NCBI RefSeq assembly: GCF_025399195.1
Contig: NW_026252110.1
Span: 236,608-300,607 of the forward strand
Reading direction: 5' to 3'
From: Umbelopsis ramanniana AG
Taxonomy: Eukaryota; Mucoromycota; Umbelopsidomycetes; Umbelopsidales; Umbelopsidaceae
Length of the DNA: 64,000 nt
Shown: piece by piece, positions 1 through 11,892 of the stretch
Numbering within the stretch: position 1 is the first letter of the stretch
Layout of the letters: the number at the start of each line of letters is the position of its first letter
Program-made: the position numbers and the translations under genes
The notes under the pieces: generated by a model
Told to the model about the DNA's origin: nothing
Seen by the model: only the letters and a program-made list of their open reading frames with translations
Database searches by the model: none

Positions 1-1124
1 TTTCAAAGTACGAATCCCATCCGTACATTTCATTAAATCGACCACCTGGAACAACAAAGGGAACGCCTACAAATGATGCCTTTCCGTTGGCGTCTTGAGT
101 CTTCTTCATGGCCAAGGCAAGAATGCCAGGTCGGTCATTGATGCTTTTAACATACTGTGGGGTGATTTCTTGTGGTAAAAGTTCGACCTCCAAGTTTAGG
201 TGCTTTCGGGCCTCAGCCATCTCTTTGTAATATTCGTAGACTTCGGTTTCGCTGTATGGAATGTAGATGCGTGGGTTGTGATCGGCTGACCGGTTTTTTG
301 GATCCGCACAGATAATTTCCAAACCGTCTGCGTCGATGCGTCTAGTCAGGCCATCCCAAAAATGGTGCCGTATCATGCGTGACAAGCGGTCGACGGGATT
401 TTCATTCAAGCGAGCTTCATCCAACACAATATGCTTGCGGCCATAATCATTTGCCAAGGCCAGTTCCTGCAAAAGGTTGGATAGCATATAGGTTCCACGG
501 ATTTCGATTTTTTTATAGCCACCGGAGTCTGCTGTGCCAACCGTTAACGTTTTTGGGCCTAAGTCATTTATGGTGATTTGGAAATCGCCATCGGTGTCTT
601 CCTGTTCCAGAATAATACGTTGCGTCTCTTGCACGTCAATAAGAAACTTGCGTGCCTTGTTCTTATCATCTTTATAGTGAAAAATAAAATTGGATGGCTT
701 GATTAGTGAGGAGATCTACACGGTGCTTGTTTCGTATCTATTTGTGGCAGTGCGAATGTTCTAGGGCCATGCTCTGAAGCTTTTTTTAAGCCGCCAAGTC
801 CCATATAAGGTCATACAAAAAAAAGGTGCGCCTCCATACGTCGTCCATATCGTGCTTACCATGTGAAGCTCGTCGTCTACGAGGTATCGAGTGGGCTGAA
901 AAGGTTTCTGTACCCGTTCGTCGCTGGAAGGTCCAAAAAAAATTAATCAAACAATGAAACACAAATCACAACAAAAAAAAAACAGAATTATAAATGCGTA
1001 CTGTATAGGATTTTAATCGGTTCAGAGCACCACTGGAGTTACTTCCAGTCGTGTAATAAGTACTGGCCGGCGCATGAGCATCAACGTCGTGGTCAGTGGG
1101 AGTGACATGTATGGTGGATTGCAT
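1..1124 (-). CDS. NTH1: Neutral trehalase, N-terminal part (gene runs off the window start)
   Basis: Hydrolyses cytosolic trehalose to two glucose (GH37). Three exons fit in phase: 1124-1002, 907-860 and 625-1, with ATG at 1124. The third exon carries a run like the calcium-binding segment of fungal neutral trehalases ([13 protein letters not shown]), then [13 protein letters not shown] and, near position 45-1, the trehalase signature [14 protein letters not shown]. The catalytic C-terminal half is outside the window. The N-terminal 57 residues are Ser/Thr-rich with RLKS at about residues 36-39, a possible basophilic kinase site; family members are activated by PKA and 14-3-3 binding, so this is inference. 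The acceptor after 626 was chosen because it restores the family alignment ([22 protein letters not shown]); an upstream acceptor at 716 would add about 30 unmatched residues and does not match the phase of exon 2 as well. Confidence 0.9.
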
Positions 1125-1177
1125 GATCAAAAGGAAAGTGAAAGAGAAGTGAGAAAAGGAGGGAGAAGAGTTTAAGG

Positions 1178-1186
1178 CTTTTTATA
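1178..1186 (-). promoter_or_regulatory. Candidate TATA box of the trehalase gene
   Basis: On the minus strand these bases read TATAAAAAG, 54-62 bp upstream of the trehalase ATG at 1124. Spacing would give a very short 5' UTR. Seen in sequence; function inferred. Confidence 0.4.
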
Positions 1187-3200
1187 TGTGATATCCACTG
1201 AAAGAAAGAGAAGCCCCATAACCAACCGGATTACTCGTAGGATGGCAGACTGTATAAATTGCAAAGTAGAAAAAGACCTAGTGGTGGGCTGTCAAAATGC
1301 CAAAAGCACCAATATGCCGTAAGAAATTATTTTCTCCGCCGAACAACAACGGATATTTGCAATTCCTCGCAGCCCGGCAAGTACTAATAAGGTCATTCAA
1401 GTACAAAGGGAAGAAGGGGTTTCTCATAACGACGTTCAATCGATGATGCCATGTGGAGTTTCCCCATATCTTCTAAGCGGGAATGTTTCACTGGTTGAAT
1501 TGAAATTGACCCTTGAATCCCCCTAGAGTGTGTGGGACTTCCTTGTCCTCAAAGTGGAAATCAAAGGGTATAAATCCTTCCTCGCACAGATCAATTCTCG
1601 TTGGACTTGAAATATACATGTATCACCTTTAACTTACTGATAACGCTCACCGTTGACAATTGCAAGCCTTCGCAATTGGTTCGATAAGGATGGGTGGTAT
1701 GACCCCCCCCCCATGTTGCTGACCCAATAAAGTTGCTCTGAAATGCAGCAATTTCGATCGCTGTGTTTTTTAAACTAGCTAGTTACAGGAGAATGGACTG
1801 AACCACGCGCGATGGAATTTCCTTTCTGCGCCGTAAAAAAGCTTTTAGAGTGGGTGTTAGCATTGTCGTACACAGTAGGATTGGTTTCCGGTATTCTCCA
1901 GGTTATACCGTAGCGCGAAATTGGACCGAGAACACGACGGTACACCAATACAATAAATAAATAATAATAAAAAAAAGGTTCTACCCAACCAAAAATTGTG
2001 GAGTGGGAACCCTTTCGATCTCTCATGCTTTGTTTACCTACATCTGTAAGTGCTCTGGACTTTGGCCTGGCCTGATTACTGTATTTTCTTATTCACTCCT
2101 TTATTTTTTTCTCACATGGCTTATTAGGGTGCTTTTCTCCGGTTGTTGAAAAGTCAAAATTCCCAATCTCACCTCCTTAGATGATGAGTCAATGAAATGG
2201 GATATCTATCTATCTACTTCCGCGGAATCCCTATGAGAACAAGTTCATCGTGGAAAGTTCCCTAAATTCGTAATGTGTATTAATGAGGGGTGACATTGTA
2301 TTAATAGAAGCGACATTGTGGGGACTTACTCCGTAGAAACCTACATATTTCTAAGATTCTAGATGTAAGGTTAAAGAGGGTCTCACAGCCTCCGACTCCT
2401 CGTCTCTCATCTGCCACATTTTGCGACCTCATTGCGTGTACCGCATGAGCACATATGCTGTAACCTGTGTACACAAACCTTCCATTCCTTACCAATAAAG
2501 CAACAAGCAGTGTTAAATGTTTCCCGCGACACCGTGTTTATTGAAACCCAGATGTCAAAAACTTGTGAGTGGCAAGGTCAAGGGAGCTCTCCTTTGCATA
2601 TCATAGCAACTTATGTCATCAGTGAGCGTTGACAACGTTTTCTTTTTATTTTCTTTGGTGTATTTTGAAAGTTACAGTCAAAACGATAGTCGCATGACTG
2701 GAAAACATAGGCACTGATACAATGACATCCGTCTTACACGTTCGGAATTCAAGCTCTTAGATGTTTTTGAACGGGTTTCAGTGCGGGTTGAATCCCTTTA
2801 TAATAGCAATGTTGCGCCGCGAGTACAACCGCAGACATACCATTCTTCATCGTGATGTGCTTGACAACCTCGACAGTCAAAAATCAAACGCGGATTTAAC
2901 TTTTGTAAACGATAACATGCGGTCTTGTGAGGCAAAGCTGTCGTTTATACGGTAGACTTTTGGTATTCCTCTGTTTGAACGCGAAGCTGGGACTGCAGAC
3001 CCAGTCAGCAGCCCTCGACTGGCTTTGAGCGCTTGCACACACAGTGAAAAATGGTGGCCAAAAAATGTTATCACTCAGTTGATGTGATTCTAACCCCGCA
3101 CTCCCTTCTTTCCGTGACCGTTTCTCAAAAAAGTTCAAGTTGAACCAATTTTTTCTTCCATTCAGCATTTAGAAAAAAGTGATTTTGCATTGCCTTCAAA
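1187..3200. other. Intergenic region between trehalase and MTR4, no gene seen
   Basis: About 2 kb between two divergently transcribed genes. The ORFs here are short (90 codons or fewer), lack recognisable domains and overlap on opposite strands. A C-rich run lies near 1701-1711. Two STRE-like pentamers (CCCCT at 1520-1524, AGGGG at 2286-2290) are present but are expected by chance at this length. Likely holds both promoters and 5' UTRs. Confidence 0.5.
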
Positions 3201-6200
3201 ATGTTCGAAGAAGACGGTGACGCACTGTTCGATGTATTCGACTCTGAAGTTCCAATCAGTGAATTCACTAACGGAGAACTCTCCAGTGGCACAGATCACA
3301 CTGCTGAGCAACATAAAAATCTGAACAAACAAAATAATCACAGCCGGGATCCATCGAACAAAAGAACATTACAGGATTCCGAAGTCACTAACGGCCAAAA
3401 AGATGCCAGCAACGTTAAAGGCAATAGAGACGACGATGCCTCTAATCATGCCGTCAAAAAATTCAAACTTACTGAAGACGCTCCTCAGCCTATCGTTGCT
3501 GACGAGTTCGAACAGGAGAGCACTAGAGAAGTCGCTAATATTCCTGGCCTGCAAGGCACCGTTGCTCCAGACGGTACGGATGGACTAGTATTGAGCCACG
3601 CGGTAAGTAGTTGATGATATCTGCCTACATCTCCTTTCCGTGGACATCTATTCACGAGCGTTCTAATCCCTATTTTGCGAACAGGTCCGCCATCAAGTCG
3701 CCTTACCACCAAACTATCCATATGTCCCAATTTCCCAGCATGTTCCACCAAAGGATCCCGCTCGAACATACCCCTTCAATTTGGATCCATTTCAACGTGT
3801 ATCCGTCTCATCTATAGAGCGTAACGAATCCGTTCTGGTTGCCGCCCATACGTCAGCTGGTAAGACCGTGGTCGCAGAATATGCCATCGCACTTTGCCTC
3901 AGAAACAAGCAACGTGTCATCTACACATCTCCCATCAAAGTAAGTTGATTTATAGCAATTTTGCTTACGTGCGTGTTTGTGCTGAAAACTCACCTGTGAA
4001 TGCTAGGCTTTGTCCAATCAAAAATACCGTGAATTTCAAGAAGAGTTTGGTGATGTAGGCTTGATGACCGGTGATGTGACTATCAACCCCACTGCGTCTT
4101 GTCTGGTTATGACCACAGAAATTTTACGGTCTATGCTTTACCGTGGATCTGAGATCATGAGAGAAGTAGCTTGGGTTGTATTTGACGAAATCCATTACAT
4201 GAGAGATTCAGGTAAGTTATATGAATAGATCCCCTCGGGCAGCTGAATAGCTTTTTCTGATCTGATACTCATACGCTCCTGTGAACTTTTTCTCCAGAAC
4301 GTGGTGTGGTTTGGGAAGAAACCATCATCTTACTTCCACACTCTGTCCGATATGTCTTCTTGTCTGCCACCATTCCAAACGCTATGGAATTTGCTGAATG
4401 GATTTGCAAGATTCACGAACAACCATGTCACATTGTATACACTGACTTCCGGCCCACTCCACTACAACATTACCTTTTCCCAGCCGGTGGTGACGGTATA
4501 CATCTTGTGGTAGATGAAAAATCTAACTTCAGAGAAGACAATTTCCAAAAGGCAATTGGAAGCTTAGCTGATGCTCAGGGAGATGACCCCGCCAACGCTC
4601 AGGCAAAGGCCCGCAAAGGCGGAAAATCTCACAAGGGAGGCCAGAAGGATGGTCCATCCGATATCTATAAGATCATCAAAATGATCATGATGAAGAATTA
4701 CCATCCTGTCATCGTCTTCAGTTTCTCCAAGAGAGAATGTGAAGCTTTGGCGCTGCAGATGAGTAAATTGGATTTCAATGATGGTAAGCACTTTTTATTT
4801 GATCTTTTCTACCTCAGTCGCTGCCTTGTTTCTAATATATGTTTTTTGTTGGCGTGCATTGCAGAAAGCGAAAGGGACATGGTGTCTCAGGTTTTCAAAA
4901 ATGCCATCAGCTCTCTCAATGAAGATGATCGACAACTTCCTCAAATTGAACACATCCTTCCCCTCCTTCGCCGTGGTATCGGAATCCATCATGGTGGTCT
5001 GCTGCCCATTTTGAAAGAAACCATTGAGATTCTCTTCCAAGAAGGTCTTCTGAAAGTTCTCTTTGCCACCGAAACTTTCTCCATCGGTCTTAATATGCCT
5101 GCCAAGACGGTTGTCTTCACCAGCGTCCGAAAATTCGACGGCAAGGACACTAGATGGGTAAGTATTTGAAAGGGGAGCCATAGCCAAAGCGGAATTTACG
5201 CCGTTTGCTGAACCATCTCGAACTTGCTAGGTGTCGTCTGGTGAATATATTCAAATGTCTGGTCGTGCTGGTCGTCGTGGTCTTGATGATCGCGGTGTTG
5301 TCATCATGATGATTGACGAGAAGATGGAGCCTGCTGTAGCCAAGGGCATGGTCAAGGTAAGATTTCTATGGCCACGAATTAGACTGTATTGACTTTGGCT
5401 CTCACACACATTGAATATAATCAGGGTGAATCCGATCGAATGAATTCAGCTTTCCATCTCAGTTACAATATGATTCTCAACTTGCTTCGAGTTGAAGGTG
5501 TCAGTCCAGAATTCATGTTGGATCGCTGTTTCTATACATTCCAAAACAACGCAAACGTTCCTCGCCTGGAAGAGGGTAAGTGGTCTACATTCACCCATGA
5601 TTTTTATATTGGATGGGCGACTAATGAGATTATATCAAATTTTTATAGAACTCACACAGAAAGAGGCCGAAAAGTTAGCCATGACTATTCCCGACGAGGA
5701 TAACATTGCTTCTTATTACGAACTTAGACAACAATTAGAAACCTATTCAAAGGATATGAGGGACGTCATTAATCACCCAGCACATTGCTTGCCATTCTTG
5801 CAACCCGGTCGTCTGGTTCGCATCAAGCATGAAGATATAGACTTTGGATGGAGTGTAGTTGTCAACTATCAAAAGCAGATTCAAAAGGGCAAAAATCAAG
5901 ATGGATCAGACAGAGAACCAAAATACATTGTCGATTGTTTGATGCACTGTGCTGCTGGTAGCATTGTCGCAAAGAATGCTGATGGTTCTACAGTTGGCAT
6001 TCGACCACCCAAGCAAGGCGAACCTGGAGAGATGATTGTAAGTTGAAAGGAGGTTGCAGTTTGATTGTTGATCCAAGTATCTTCCGTCGAAATACTAAAC
6101 AAAACTCCTTATCTTTTCTTTCTTTTCGCTTCTTAGGTCGTTCCTGTCACCCTCTCCACCTTGGATGGCATCAGTCACGTTCGTCTCTTCCTTTCAGGCG

Positions 6201-7403
6201 ATCTCAAGCCCGTTGAGGAGCGAAATAGTGTTTTGAAATCTATAATGGAGGTTAAGAAGCGATTCCCTGAAGGAATTCCCCAATTGGATCCTATTGAGAA
6301 CATGGGTATCAAAGATGAAGGCTTTAAGAAGCTAGTTCGCGTAAGTCATGTTTGAATTAATATGGCCACATGTGAAGTGCACAAGTTAACACAATTATTG
6401 TTTTCAATTGCTTTCTATAGAAAATCGAAGTATTGGAATCCAAGCTTTTGTCCAACCCTCTTCATAATTCACCCGAGCTTTCCAAACTATATGACAGCTA
6501 TGCCAAGAAGATGGAGTTGACCAACCAAATCAAGGCACTCCGCAAGCAAATCTCACAAGCACACTCAATTGTTCAACTGGATGAGCTGAAATGCAGAAAG
6601 CGAGTCATGCGAAGGTGAGTGCTATGGATGCTAATTTCAGTGTCTGTGCTGTTCGGTCGCTGACCTTATCATCATCCGAAACTATAGACTTGGATTTACA
6701 AGTGCAGCTGATGTCGTTGAGATGAAGGGAAGAGTAGCTTGCGAGATCAGTTCCGGTGATGAACTTCTTCTCACTGAATTGATGTTCCACGGTGTATTCA
6801 ACGACCTTTCTGTTGAACAATCCGTCGCATTGCTCAGTTGCTTTGTTTTCGACGAAAAGGTGAGTTGCCAAGTGGTTTTTGGCGGATTTGCTCAAAGTCT
6901 TAAGTCACTGAATGTTTTGTCCACAGAGCGAAGAAACCCCACGTTTGAAGGAAGAGTTGGAAGGCCCTCTGCGTACATTGCAGGAAGCAGCTCGTCGAAT
7001 TGCAAAGGTTTCTCAAGAATCCAAGCTTAACGTTGACGAAGAGGAGTATGTCAAGAAGTTCCGTCCAGAACTCATGGATGTGGTGTTCGCTTGGTGTCAA
7101 GGCGCAAAGTTCTCTCAAATCTGTAAAATGACCGACGTGTTCGAAGGTTCCTTGATTCGTGTGTTCCGACGACTGGAAGAGCTACTTCGCCAAATGTGCA
7201 GTGCTGCCAAGAGCATCGGTAACACTGAATTAGAAAACAAGTTTGCTGAAGGTAAGGGAATATGCACAAACCTGCACTTGATGTGCTACTTTCACTGTGG
7301 AAAATCGTTGATTTACTAACTGATGTACTTCTCTGCAACTCTTTTTATAGGTATTAACAAGCTTCATAGAGACATCATCTTCGCAGCATCTCTTTATTTG
7401 TAA
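3201..7403 (+). CDS. MTR4: Exosome RNA helicase MTR4 (Ski2-like DExH)
   Basis: 3'-5' RNA helicase that feeds the nuclear exosome as the TRAMP helicase subunit. Thirteen exons join in phase: 3201-3602, 3685-3939, 4007-4211, 4298-4783, 4865-5157, 5231-5356, 5425-5575, 5649-6037, 6137-6340, 6421-6614, 6688-6859, 6927-7251, 7351-7403, giving 1084 aa, the usual length. A charged disordered N-terminus of about 135 aa is followed by the family motif [13 protein letters not shown], Walker A TSAGKT near residue 188, DEIH at 279-282, FLSATIPN near 308, and [15 protein letters not shown] in motif VI. The segment after motif VI matches the arch/KOW insertion ([10 protein letters not shown]) and the C-terminal DSH domain ends in [13 protein letters not shown] lysine/glycine-rich linker ([13 protein letters not shown]) between the RecA lobes favours MTR4 over SKI2. 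The stop lies 102 bp from the convergent MSH4 stop. Confidence 0.96.
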
Positions 7404-7505
7404 TTTTTTTTTTCATGCTTTCGCAATCGAGCTATTGACTTTGGCGCACTTTGATCCATTTCGTACCATCATCATAAAAAGTAAACCTCCCCCCTGTTAC
7501 TAATA

Positions 7506-10500
7506 TCATGGAGAGTCTATTCCTGAAGTTAAATTAAAGCTTTCGACCTGACTCAAATAGTCGTTCTTGATATTTTCAATACTATCATGCAGCATTTCGT
7601 CCGACATGGTTGTGAATGGTAGCAAGCGCAGCTTTTCCACAACCTGTAACGTCGTAATGTTTATAGGTTGCATTTGTGCTCGCAAGAAAGCAGTTTTTTG
7701 ATATCCAGCTTACCTCCACCGTCAGATTTTGTTGTCTCTGTAATTTACCTGCCGATGACATTTGTTTGCGCTGGTCAGCCAAGCGCTGAAGCTTTAAACA
7801 AGGTGCTCGAAGTAAACCACTTTGATCAGCTTTTGATAGCATAGCGAGCTTCAAAGTACCTCATTTGCTATAGTGTATGCCCTCTGAACGATTTCGTCTG
7901 GTAGCCCAAGCATCTGAGCAGCTTGCAGGCCTGTAATTTTAGCGGTTTCTAGTGGTTAGATTGAGCACATCAAAGAACGACTGGGTACTATTTCATACCA
8001 TATGATACAGGATTTGCTCTGCCGTCTTGAACAAGATAATGAAATCTCATTGAGCACTGATTGTCATCGGTGTTCTTGCGAAGGAAATTAGCCGGAAATC
8101 CATGACATTTGAAAGTGTTAGCCTTACCAAGTCTACCATTAACTGTAGTTTGACAACATTGGGGTACACATCCAGAGTGTAAGTCAGCTCATGCAAATGA
8201 GTTGCAAAGTACACAAATGCCTTGACATATGCTTCGGGTTAGTCCATTGAAAAAATGTATTAAATGAGACATATGGCACCAGTTTTGTTTTTACTTTTGT
8301 ATCTATTAGCTCCTCACACACCGCAGTCGATATTGCCAAAGCATCGCAAGTCGAAGTTGCTGTTCACTAAATGAGCCAACGTGCAGAGTAACAAGAACTG
8401 ACCTCAATGCTCTCACCTCTTCCCATTTCATCCATAATAATGAGACTCGAGTCTGTCACATTTTGCAACATATACGCGATATCCCTCATTTCCACCATAA
8501 AGGACGAAATTCCTGTCTCTGCAGAATCATCAACTGGAAGCCTTGTGAAGAGCTTGATAGGGTTCAACGACTACGACGTGTAGAGATATAGTCCCGGTTT
8601 AATTGACCGACTTACATAATCTGTTGGCCGAAAGCATGCATACTTGGCCGGAACACTGATGATGAAAACATATTGTGAGCATTGATACATTCATCATAAA
8701 TGACCCGGTGACATGTGAAGTCTTACAATGACCCAATATGAGCCATGATCACCAACATAGCAATTGTACGAAGGTAAGTTGACTTTCCGCTCATGTTGGG
8801 CCCAGTTACAATCTGGAAGTTGGTAGTGTCAGACGCAAATATATCGTTTGGAACAAATTGAGTGCAGGAAACTCGTTCTCTAATGGGATGCCGACCGGCC
8901 ATTATGGCTAGAGTGTCTGAAAACTCGGGTCGAACTGTTTGCTGGCGTTAACAACGTGCTTTAGCCACAATCAGTGATAACAGAGCCAAGCTTACCATAG
9001 TCTGCAACAGTACACATATATGTAAATGCTACACAAATGTCCAGTAGTGCAATTGCCTCCGAAAACTTGTAGAGTATGTGTATACCGCTGCGTATGTCGT
9101 CCATGATTTTGTTAACGTAGCTGCAAGAAAGCAATTTTTAATTTTGATGTCTAAAAAGTTTTTCTTCATTCTTTCTTCCGTTTCGTATCTTACCCATCCG
9201 AATGTCTATATATCTCTGAGAGGGACTCCGAAACACGATAGTTGAGTTGAAGCTTTTCATAGTCATGATTATTCTTGTGTTCGAACGCTATATCCTCGCA
9301 GTTTTGAGCAACTAACCAACTCAATGCTTGTGAAATGCAATTGTCGTTTTTTTTGGATGACACTTATAAATTGCTCTTGAAGCTCGTCTCTGGCGGTAGC
9401 ATCTACTGGAAGAGACAGATAGAATCCATTTTTCTCGCTGAACTGAGCCTTGATATTCAACGATGTCTCCTCTGCAATACATAAAAAAAACAAAATAAGC
9501 TTTCATCAACGTGTAGTTGAGATTTCATCTGAGGCAGTAAAATACCACAATAGCTTGCAACAAGATCGTATATGTCGTTGACTGCTTCTCTGTAAGTCTG
9601 TCGAGCTTGAAATGTGCGTTATGGATGGGGTTGCTGTCGTTCTTCGAGGCTAAAAGATTAAATGTGCATACCAACATCCAGCATTCCGCATAATCCGGTC
9701 TTGACAGCGTAGCATCTCTGATGGCGCATACCTAAAGCTGATTTCTGATACCCTGCATCCTCTTCGATCGATTCGGTAATGAGCAATAGAAACTGCCCTG
9801 TACGTACTTGAGTCCATCGGCATAGCTACTTAAGTAGAAATGAATAGTTCAAGCACCCACCAATGATTGAGTCCTCCATAACCTGTTTAATACACCATTA
9901 AATACAATACCCAATTGATCGTTTCATTTTCTCTATAAAAACCTCTTTAATGCTTAAAAGTAGTGCAGATTTTGGTATCCCTAGTGCTGTGACTATTGGT
10001 TTCACAGATTCTAGGCAACTTTTGAGTATTAGTAATTGATTAATGTTGTTGCAAGTGTTTTGAGAGTGTGCTTTCAATGGTTTCTTGATGATCTAAATTG
10101 GTTACAAAATTGGTTACAATCAGTGATTGAAATGTTAGCTGAAATCTACATACCATTGCTATGGCCCTGTCTAAATCCGCGAAGGATGAGATTGCTGAAA
10201 ATGAATTCAGTTGTTGTGAACGTGAATAGATAATCAACTAAAGGAAATTATTAGAAGATCACCTTTTTTGACTCCAAAGAACATGTCCTGAATTTTCATA
10301 TGTGTTAATAAAAGAACAAAAGTTCTTTTGAGCTTTTGTTTTTACCTCATTCTGACTCATTTCTGAAAGGTGTAAGTTGTTACTGAATACTATGGTTTCT
10401 GTCAATGACGTTGGATAGACAAAATATACCTTCTACCGCATCGAGCCTTGCCTCAATGATCGATATATCTACCAAAAAAAAGTTTAATTTGATTCCAGCG

Positions 10501-11785
10501 ACGTTTAAGATTGTAAAACTTACCTTTCAGTGGTTGCAATATGCTTATGCGCAATAAACGACCTACCAAAATTTACATGAACATTAAGGCATCATTGACC
10601 GTAAGGCTTAATTACGACGGTGTGATAATACCTCCCATCTGAGTTGACGTATGATTGAGAATACCTTTGGAAAGCATCAGCAAACAATAAATCATGTTCA
10701 AAACAGACACTGAAGCTTACCGAAGAGTGAAAGATTGCTTTGGCCATTGGAAAGACTGGTGATGAGTTCCAAATTGCGAGCCGCTACGGCATCTGTTTGT
10801 CATAGGTAATACGACAGCTGTAGTCATTATACATGTCATGGTAAATTGATCAAAATACGCACCTATCATCATGGATCCTATTTTTCAAGACGTTAGTATA
10901 CATTTGGAGTAATAACAAAGTGTAGAAGACACACCTTCCGGTCCAACATATTTAACCTTGACCGAATGGTCTCGGTATATAAAATGATCCCTATCCTGAG
11001 CGAACCTGGAATTGCTTATATCTCAATATTTTTCACAGATGTCGCTTATTTCGATAAACGAACCTGAATGCCGCCGCTGTTGCTGCCAAGCAGTAAAACC
11101 TGGTTGTACGTTCAGTGTTACCAACATTACTTGGAAATAAAAGCAAAAGTACAATTCCTTACTTCCCGGATACGCTGACTTGGAGGGAAGTAGCTTCTTG
11201 TTGTATTCCAAACCTTTTGATGCATTCCATACCTTTAATGCCAAGAATTCATCAGAGTTATATCATGCAAACACAAAAGCAGCTCCCTTCTCACTCACCA
11301 GTAACATCATTGAACAGCCTTCGGGAGACAGGCACAAGTTTTGTATCTTCTTGAATGGATTCATACATGAATTTGCATAATTTGCTTTTGGGTTCTTCCA
11401 GGTTTTTGTCGATGACTATGATCTACAAAGGTCAATGGCATCAGTTTGTTCTTTTCTTGCAGCTCCTCAATAATATCGCGCATACTTGATTTGGATTATA
11501 CACATGAATCATGTGCATTGTTTTCACATACGTTTGCGTATCAGCAATCTATCAAGCCAAAGTAAGGAAGAATGGAAAATGCAGAAGATGTATGCAGGAG
11601 ATAATAGAAACCTGGGAAATACAGCAGGTATTGTCATGCATATTAATGAAGCATAGACCTATCTCAGTAGCTACACCTCGGCTTTCAGCCATGGCCAAGA
11701 TACAGTCGTTCTTTTGATGGCCGAAGGTTGTTGGTGGTCGAGAATATGAAGTGGTTCTTTGCCCTGATGATAGAGATAGTGACAT
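7506..11785 (-). CDS. MSH4: Meiotic MutS homologue MSH4
   Basis: MSH4 pairs with MSH5 to stabilise Holliday junctions and promote class I crossovers in meiosis; it lacks the mismatch-binding domain of MSH2/6. Start at 11785 (MSLSLSSGQ) leads into ILAMAESRGVATEIGLCFI and FNASKGLEY-like text typical of MSH4 N-termini. The ATPase domain shows Walker A GPNMSGKS (near 8790-8810), SSFMVEMRDIAYML, Walker B LIIMDEMGR and then ATST rather than the GTS of other MutS proteins; GRATS also occurs in plant MSH4. The end reads through LGLPDEIVQRAYTIANE (7860-7930), 7714-7785 and 7506-7643, stop at 7506. The gene is cut into many short exons, at least fifteen; I resolved the first two and the last several, while the middle (about 8900-11000) is assigned from fragments such as ETSLNIKAQFSEKNGFYLSLP. 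No inactivating lesion seen in the ATPase core. Confidence 0.9.
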
Positions 11786-11892
11786 GGCGTAAAATGAGAG
11801 GGAGAAAGGTAAGGTATAATTGGCGGTGGGGGGATTGAATGTTTAAATTTATTGTTATGTACAAGCGTTCGTGTTCGTGATGTAAATCTAAT

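Noticed and set aside
716-859. Extra coding stretch upstream of trehalase exon 3 ([15 protein letters not shown]...)
   Set aside because: Open in frame, but including it breaks the alignment with the neutral trehalase N-terminal region; treated as intron.
1681-1720. C-homopolymer runs here and at about 48552 and 55458
   Set aside because: Simple homopolymers without a paired structure; no functional reading.
2896-3168. 90-codon minus ORF next to the MTR4 start
   Set aside because: Overlaps another minus ORF, no domain; most likely the MTR4 promoter/5' UTR.
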